Below, in pieces: positions 60,185-64,000 of a stretch of 64,000 nucleotides of DNA (position 1 is the stretch's first letter; every line of letters begins with the position of its first letter). The position numbers were made by a program, and so were the translations under genes. A model generated the notes under the pieces. The model was not told the DNA's origin, searched no databases, and saw only the letters and a list, made by a program, of their open reading frames with translations. The stretch comes from an uncultured Treponema sp. (GTDB lineage: Bacteria; Spirochaetota; Spirochaetia; Treponematales; Treponemataceae), in contig CAMVCB010000004.1 in NCBI GenBank assembly GCA_947165895.1, forward strand, positions 248,001 through 312,000. The letters run 5' to 3'.

Positions 60185-61918
60185 ATGAAACAACTGATGT
60201 TAGGAAATGCAGCAGCTGCCAGAGGTCTTTTTGAAGGCGGCTGTGAATTTATTTCCAGTTATCCTGGTACTCCAAGTACAGAAATTACGGAAGAAGCCGC
60301 AAAATTTAAGGAAATCTATTGTGAGTGGGCACCTAATGAAAAGGTTGCCCTTGAATCGGCTTTTGGTGCCTGTCTTGCCGGCCGCCGTGCCTTCTGCGGA
60401 ATGAAGCATGTAGGATTGAATGTGGCGGCAGATCCTCTTTATACAATGAGTTACACAGGCGTAAATGCCGGTCTTGTAATTGGTGTTGCAGATGACCCTG
60501 GAATGCATTCTTCTCAAAACGAGCAGGACAGCCGCCATCACGCAATTGCTTCTAAGATTCCTATGATTGAACCAAGTGATTCTGACGAAGCCCGGGACTT
60601 TGCAAAACTGGCCTTTGAAATCAGTGAAAAATTTGATACTCCTGTTTTATACAAGATGTGTACCCGAGTTGCCCACAGCCAGAGTGTTACAGAGCCTTGC
60701 CAGCGGGGGGAAATCAATCATAAAGAATATAAAAAAGACATTACAAAATACGTTATGGCTCCTGCAAACGCAATCCGCCGTCATCCTTTTGTTGAAGAAA
60801 GAATGAAAAAACTTGCTGAATGGAGCGAAAGAAGCGGAATAAATAGGGTAGAAAAGGCTGATTCTAAAACCGGCATCATCACATCTTCTACTTCCTATCA
60901 GTATGTAAAGGAAGTTCTTGGTGATTCAGTCAACATCCTCAAGCTTGGAATGGTAAATCCCCTTCCTGAAAACATGATAAAAAAGTTTGCAGAAGGCCTT
61001 GATAAAATCATCGTTGTGGAAGAGCTTGATCCGATTGTTGAAACTTTTGTACGTGGACTTGGTCTTAATTGCGAAATTCACGGAAAAGACATGTTCCCGA
61101 TTTGCGGCGAGTTCAGCCAGAATATTGTAGCTGCCGCTTTTGGAAAGGAAGTTCATCAGGGTAAAAAACTGGAAGGAGTTCAGATTCCTGTGCGCCCGCC
61201 TATTATGTGTGCAGGCTGTCCTCACCGCGGAATGTTCTACGCACTCAACAAGCTTAAGGTTACCGTTTTTGGTGATATCGGCTGTTACACTCTGGGTTCG
61301 GTTGCTCCGCTTTCCGCAATGGATGTGACTTTGTGTATGGGTGCTTCCTTCTCAGGACTTCACGGCTGGAACAAATCAGCGGGTGCTGAAAACGAAAAGA
61401 AATCTGTTGCCGTTATCGGTGATTCAACTTTTATGCATTCCGGAATGACTGGCCTTGCGACAATCGCTTATAACCAGTCTAATTCGACTGTAATCGTACT
61501 TGATAACTCAATTACAGGTATGACAGGCCATCAGCAGAATCCTACAACCGGAAAGAACCTCTACGGCGACCCGGCTGGCCGCGTAGACCTGGAAGCTCTG
61601 GCCCGCGCTATGGGAATTAATCGGGTCCGCGTAGTTGACCCTTACAATATTGCAGAATGTGAGCAGGCAGTAAAAGAGGAACTGGCTGTTGAAGAGCCGA
61701 GTCTGATTATCAGCCGCCGTCCATGCGTTCTGCTTAAGGAAGTTAAGGCTAAGCCTGCTATTGTTGTTGATCAGGACAAATGTAAATCATGCAAGATGTG
61801 CATGAAAATCGGCTGCCCGGCAATTGCGATGAAGGGCGGAAAGACTAAGATTGACCCGACACTGTGTGTGGGGTGCGGGGTATGTACGCAGATGTGTAAG
61901 TTTGATGCCCTAAAATAA
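60185..61918 (+). CDS. iorA: Indolepyruvate:ferredoxin oxidoreductase alpha subunit
   Basis: IorA with IorB oxidatively decarboxylates aryl-pyruvates (from Trp, Tyr, Phe) to acyl-CoA and reduces ferredoxin, a step in amino-acid fermentation. The 577 residues contain the pyrimidine and thiamine domains (GDSTFMHSGMTGLATIAYNQ, in part) and a C-terminal 2[4Fe-4S] ferredoxin domain with CKSCKMCMKIGC and CVGCGVCTQMC. It overlaps nothing and is 12 bases before iorB. AGGGGAC is the ribosome site. Confidence 0.95.
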   Translation: MKQLMLGNAAAARGLFEGGCEFISSYPGTPSTEITEEAAKFKEIYCEWAPNEKVALESAFGACLAGRRAFCGMKHVGLNVAADPLYTMSYTGVNAGLVIGVADDPGMHSSQNEQDSRHHAIASKIPMIEPSDSDEARDFAKLAFEISEKFDTPVLYKMCTRVAHSQSVTEPCQRGEINHKEYKKDITKYVMAPANAIRRHPFVEERMKKLAEWSERSGINRVEKADSKTGIITSSTSYQYVKEVLGDSVNILKLGMVNPLPENMIKKFAEGLDKIIVVEELDPIVETFVRGLGLNCEIHGKDMFPICGEFSQNIVAAAFGKEVHQGKKLEGVQIPVRPPIMCAGCPHRGMFYALNKLKVTVFGDIGCYTLGSVAPLSAMDVTLCMGASFSGLHGWNKSAGAENEKKSVAVIGDSTFMHSGMTGLATIAYNQSNSTVIVLDNSITGMTGHQQNPTTGKNLYGDPAGRVDLEALARAMGINRVRVVDPYNIAECEQAVKEELAVEEPSLIISRRPCVLLKEVKAKPAIVVDQDKCKSCKMCMKIGCPAIAMKGGKTKIDPTLCVGCGVCTQMCKFDALK

Positions 61919-61930
61919 CGGAGTAAAGTA

Positions 61931-62500
61931 ATGGTAAAAAATATAATGATTGTCGGCGTGGGCGGGCAGGGTGCGCTGCTTGCGTCTAAAACTTTGGGAC
62001 AGGTTCTGCTTGATGCGGGCTTTGATGTAAAGGTCAGTGAGGTTCACGGAATGAGCCAGCGGGGCGGTTCGGTTGTAACATACGTGCGCTACGGAGACAA
62101 GGTTTATTCGCCGATCGTAGACAAGGGAGAGGCTGATTTTATTGTGTCCTTTGAACTGCTTGAGGCTGCCCGCTACACAGAATTTTTGAAGGCTGACGGA
62201 CAGGTTGTCGTAAATACTCAGAAAATTGACCCTATGCCGGTAATTACGGGCGCTGCTCAATACCCGGAAAACCTGGTTGAAAAAATGACTGCTGCCGGAC
62301 TTAAGGTTGATGCAATCGACTGTCTTGAACTTGCCCAGCAGGCCGGAACTGCAAAGGCTGTAAATATCGTTTTGATGGGCCGTTTGAGCCGTTACATGGA
62401 CTTCCCGGAGTCTGCCTGGCTGAGCGCAATCGAAAAGCTGGTAAAGCCCCAGTTTCTTGAAATGAATAAGAAGGCCTTTATGCTGGGACGTGCGGAGTAG
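61931..62500 (+). CDS. iorB: Indolepyruvate:ferredoxin oxidoreductase beta subunit
   Basis: The 189-residue gamma/beta-type partner of IorA, with IMIVGVGGQGALLASKTLGQ (in part), SEVHGMSQRGGSVVTYVRYG (in part) and a Rossmann-like core. It completes the heterodimer. It starts 12 bases after iorA with GGAGTAAAGTA and ends in a hairpin. Confidence 0.94.
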   Translation: MVKNIMIVGVGGQGALLASKTLGQVLLDAGFDVKVSEVHGMSQRGGSVVTYVRYGDKVYSPIVDKGEADFIVSFELLEAARYTEFLKADGQVVVNTQKIDPMPVITGAAQYPENLVEKMTAAGLKVDAIDCLELAQQAGTAKAVNIVLMGRLSRYMDFPESAWLSAIEKLVKPQFLEMNKKAFMLGRAE

Positions 62501-62503
62501 TTT

Positions 62504-62529
62504 ATTCTGTGAAAAATTCACAGAATTTT
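62504..62529 (+). terminator. iorAB terminator candidate
   Basis: ATTCTGTGAA-AAA-TTCACAGAAT is a ten-pair perfect stem followed by three T residues beyond the stem. The short T tract makes the call moderate. Confidence 0.6.
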
Positions 62530-62655
62530 GTGTGTTATTTCACTTGTATTTGTGCGCTGTTACTCACTACAAATAGACTTTTCCTTAATACAATTTTCCT
62601 TACTCGGAAGAGAAAAAATATAGTCGGCGGACATTAAGCGTAAAAGGAAAATTCT

Positions 62656-64000
62656 ATGAAAATGACAAAAAAACTTGCAGGATTTATGGCACTTGCCTTT
62701 TCTGCGCTTCTGACTTTTGCTTTTGTTTCTTGTGCAAATGATTCAAGCTCAGGCAGCCCGAGCATCGTTAATACTTCCACAGGTTCTGGCGGCAGTGGGG
62801 GTTCTGCAACAGGCGGAAAGATTGCAAAATTCAACATATCAAATGCAAAAAATCTTTACATTGCAAGTAAAGTTTCTTCAAGCAGAACATTGCTGCAGGG
62901 CGGTGGCGGTAATGATGCAGGATCAACAAACACTGCTGTAACAGCAAACGGAGATGAAAAGCTTTATAAAATCGTAGCGAACGAAGACGGAACAGAAAAA
63001 ACAGAGGAAGTTATCTGTTCTGATAGTGAAGGAAAAGCAGTAACTCCAGCAGAAACTCCTATTGCCGTTTATTCTGTTACAGATACTTATCTCTTTATCG
63101 GTTATGGAACTTCTACTGCAAATCTTTCTAAGGCTTACCTTGTAAACAAAAGTACAGGTGCCGCTTTTGATATGGCAAATGCGGGAATGCCTGTTGCGCC
63201 TGTTGAGGATTTTAGAAACGCAAGCATTATTAAAACTGCCGGTGAAAAAAAAGATGCAACAAGCATTTATTATTTGACTTCAAAAGATAATAAAAAAGTA
63301 GTCGTAAAAGTAGATTTATCTAATCCTGAAAATCTTACAAGTACAGTTGTTTCTACTGCTACTGATGATGTTTACAATTTTGATGCAGATAAAGACGGAA
63401 ACATTATGTATAAAGCGAAAAATGGCAATAATACAGTATATCGCTTTAGAACTGCTGCTGGAGGAGTTATGAATTTTGCACTTGCTGATTCTAACACAGA
63501 TTTACGATGGATTGGCCTGGACGGTTATATTTATCATATTACTTTTGTTCCTGGTACCAGCGAAAATAATTGGATTAATAAACATTACATAAAAAAAATA
63601 ACAGTTGATAGTTCAAATAATATAACTGAAGAGGATTATAGTGGCGGCGTTTCTTCTCTTGATAAAAAATATTGCTGGAAGTTTAATTTTAATGGAAAAA
63701 TTGTAGTTGTTTCTTATGAATATGATATGCAAACTCAAGGATGTGCATGGGAAATCATGAACAGTTCAAAAACACCAAAACAGGTAGCTGGTTTCCCTGA
63801 TTTGTCAAATGGTTATAATTATGGTACGGATATTGGAAAAATTGCCGCTGCTTACGCAACTGAAAATTATTGGTTTGTAGCATCTAGTAATGAAAGCGGA
63901 AATACATTCTTAAAACGTTCTGCTATTACAGATGATATTGTTGAAACAACTTATGGGAAAAGCGGTGGAAGCAAAAATACATCCCTGACACAAATTCTTG
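62656..64000 (+). CDS. Lipoprotein, truncated at the window edge
   Basis: The frame is open from 62656 to the last base, 448 residues so far, so the C-terminus lies outside. The signal peptide ends in the lipobox AFVSC (Cys26). A serine/glycine-rich linker (about 30-55) is followed by a repetitive beta-strand-rich body with motifs such as YLFIGYGTSTANLSKAYLVN, FDADKDGNIMYKAKNGN and KFNFNGKIVVVSYEYD, like surface-exposed beta-propeller-type treponemal lipoproteins. AAAAGG precedes the ATG by 8 bases. I cannot assign a function. Confidence 0.8.
   Translation, partial: MKMTKKLAGFMALAFSALLTFAFVSCANDSSSGSPSIVNTSTGSGGSGGSATGGKIAKFNISNAKNLYIASKVSSSRTLLQGGGGNDAGSTNTAVTANGDEKLYKIVANEDGTEKTEEVICSDSEGKAVTPAETPIAVYSVTDTYLFIGYGTSTANLSKAYLVNKSTGAAFDMANAGMPVAPVEDFRNASIIKTAGEKKDATSIYYLTSKDNKKVVVKVDLSNPENLTSTVVSTATDDVYNFDADKDGNIMYKAKNGNNTVYRFRTAAGGVMNFALADSNTDLRWIGLDGYIYHITFVPGTSENNWINKHYIKKITVDSSNNITEEDYSGGVSSLDKKYCWKFNFNGKIVVVSYEYDMQTQGCAWEIMNSSKTPKQVAGFPDLSNGYNYGTDIGKIAAAYATENYWFVASSNESGNTFLKRSAITDDIVETTYGKSGGSKNTSLTQIL

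Overview
The window is a piece of a spirochete chromosome, most likely a Treponema from the host-associated gut or rumen group. Three things point there: a moderate-to-low GC content; the gene order tuf, S10/spc/alpha ribosomal operon with no infA, adk or rpsD in it; and treponemal proteins such as a DnaX that begins MSYEVTATRRRPQ, TPR, PilZ and cyclic-nucleotide-domain proteins, many lipoproteins and an archaeal-type UMP kinase. The genus is an inference from gene content; no rRNA is present. I saw no tRNA, CRISPR array, prophage or complete insertion sequence.

Layout. 1-3.1 kb: the end of a propeller/HD-GYP membrane sensor overlapping a BMP-type binding protein. 3.1-6.9 kb: dnaX, ybaB and recR, then a STAS protein with a zinc ribbon. 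7.1-11 kb: a ChvE-GguA-GguB sugar ABC importer. 11.1-15.9 kb: a glycerol operon (glpK, a GlpA-like dehydrogenase, an FAD oxidoreductase, a DUF1667 protein). 16-32.3 kb: rpsL, rpsG, tuf and the ribosomal protein superoperon with secY and rpoA, ending in a small unknown zinc-ribbon protein. 32.4-45 kb: PilZ, TPR, DUF192, cyclic-nucleotide-binding, murB, cysS, an ECF sigma/anti-sigma/TIG-transglutaminase operon, pyrH and a glucosaminidase lipoprotein. 45-50.3 kb: radC, a PEGA protein, an HtrA protease, uvrB, an apparent type I toxin-antitoxin locus, and rpmB. 50.4-55.6 kb: an MBL hydrolase and a branched-chain amino acid ABC transporter (livHMGF) with a CBS-ACT protein. 55.6-62.5 kb: an unknown 488-residue protein, a PTS EIIA, transketolase, a zinc-ribbon membrane protein and indolepyruvate:ferredoxin oxidoreductase (iorAB). 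62.7 kb to the end: a lipoprotein cut by the window edge.

How it fits together. Most of the DNA is housekeeping: translation, secretion, replication and repair, and envelope synthesis. Around it sit uptake and catabolic operons for sugars, glycerol and branched-chain amino acids. IorAB oxidises aryl-pyruvates with ferredoxin, as expected of an anaerobic amino-acid and sugar fermenter. HD-GYP and PilZ proteins show that cyclic-di-GMP signalling is present.

The most unusual signal lies between uvrB and rpmB. Two convergent near-consensus promoters drive a 31-codon hydrophobic peptide (minus strand) and a short terminated RNA (plus strand). The two RNAs begin with nearly the same 28-29 nt sequence, an arrangement unlike the classical Fst/par locus. 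Other items: a roughly 290-bp element between murB and cysS whose perfect 22-bp terminal inverted repeats each carry an outward -35 box for the flanking gene; several genes whose -10 box lies six or seven bases before the start codon (probable leaderless mRNAs); hairpins placed just before the Shine-Dalgarno of tuf, rpsJ, rplC and uvrB; a transglutaminase-like protein whose catalytic cysteine position is alanine; and a terminator-like hairpin in the liv leader.
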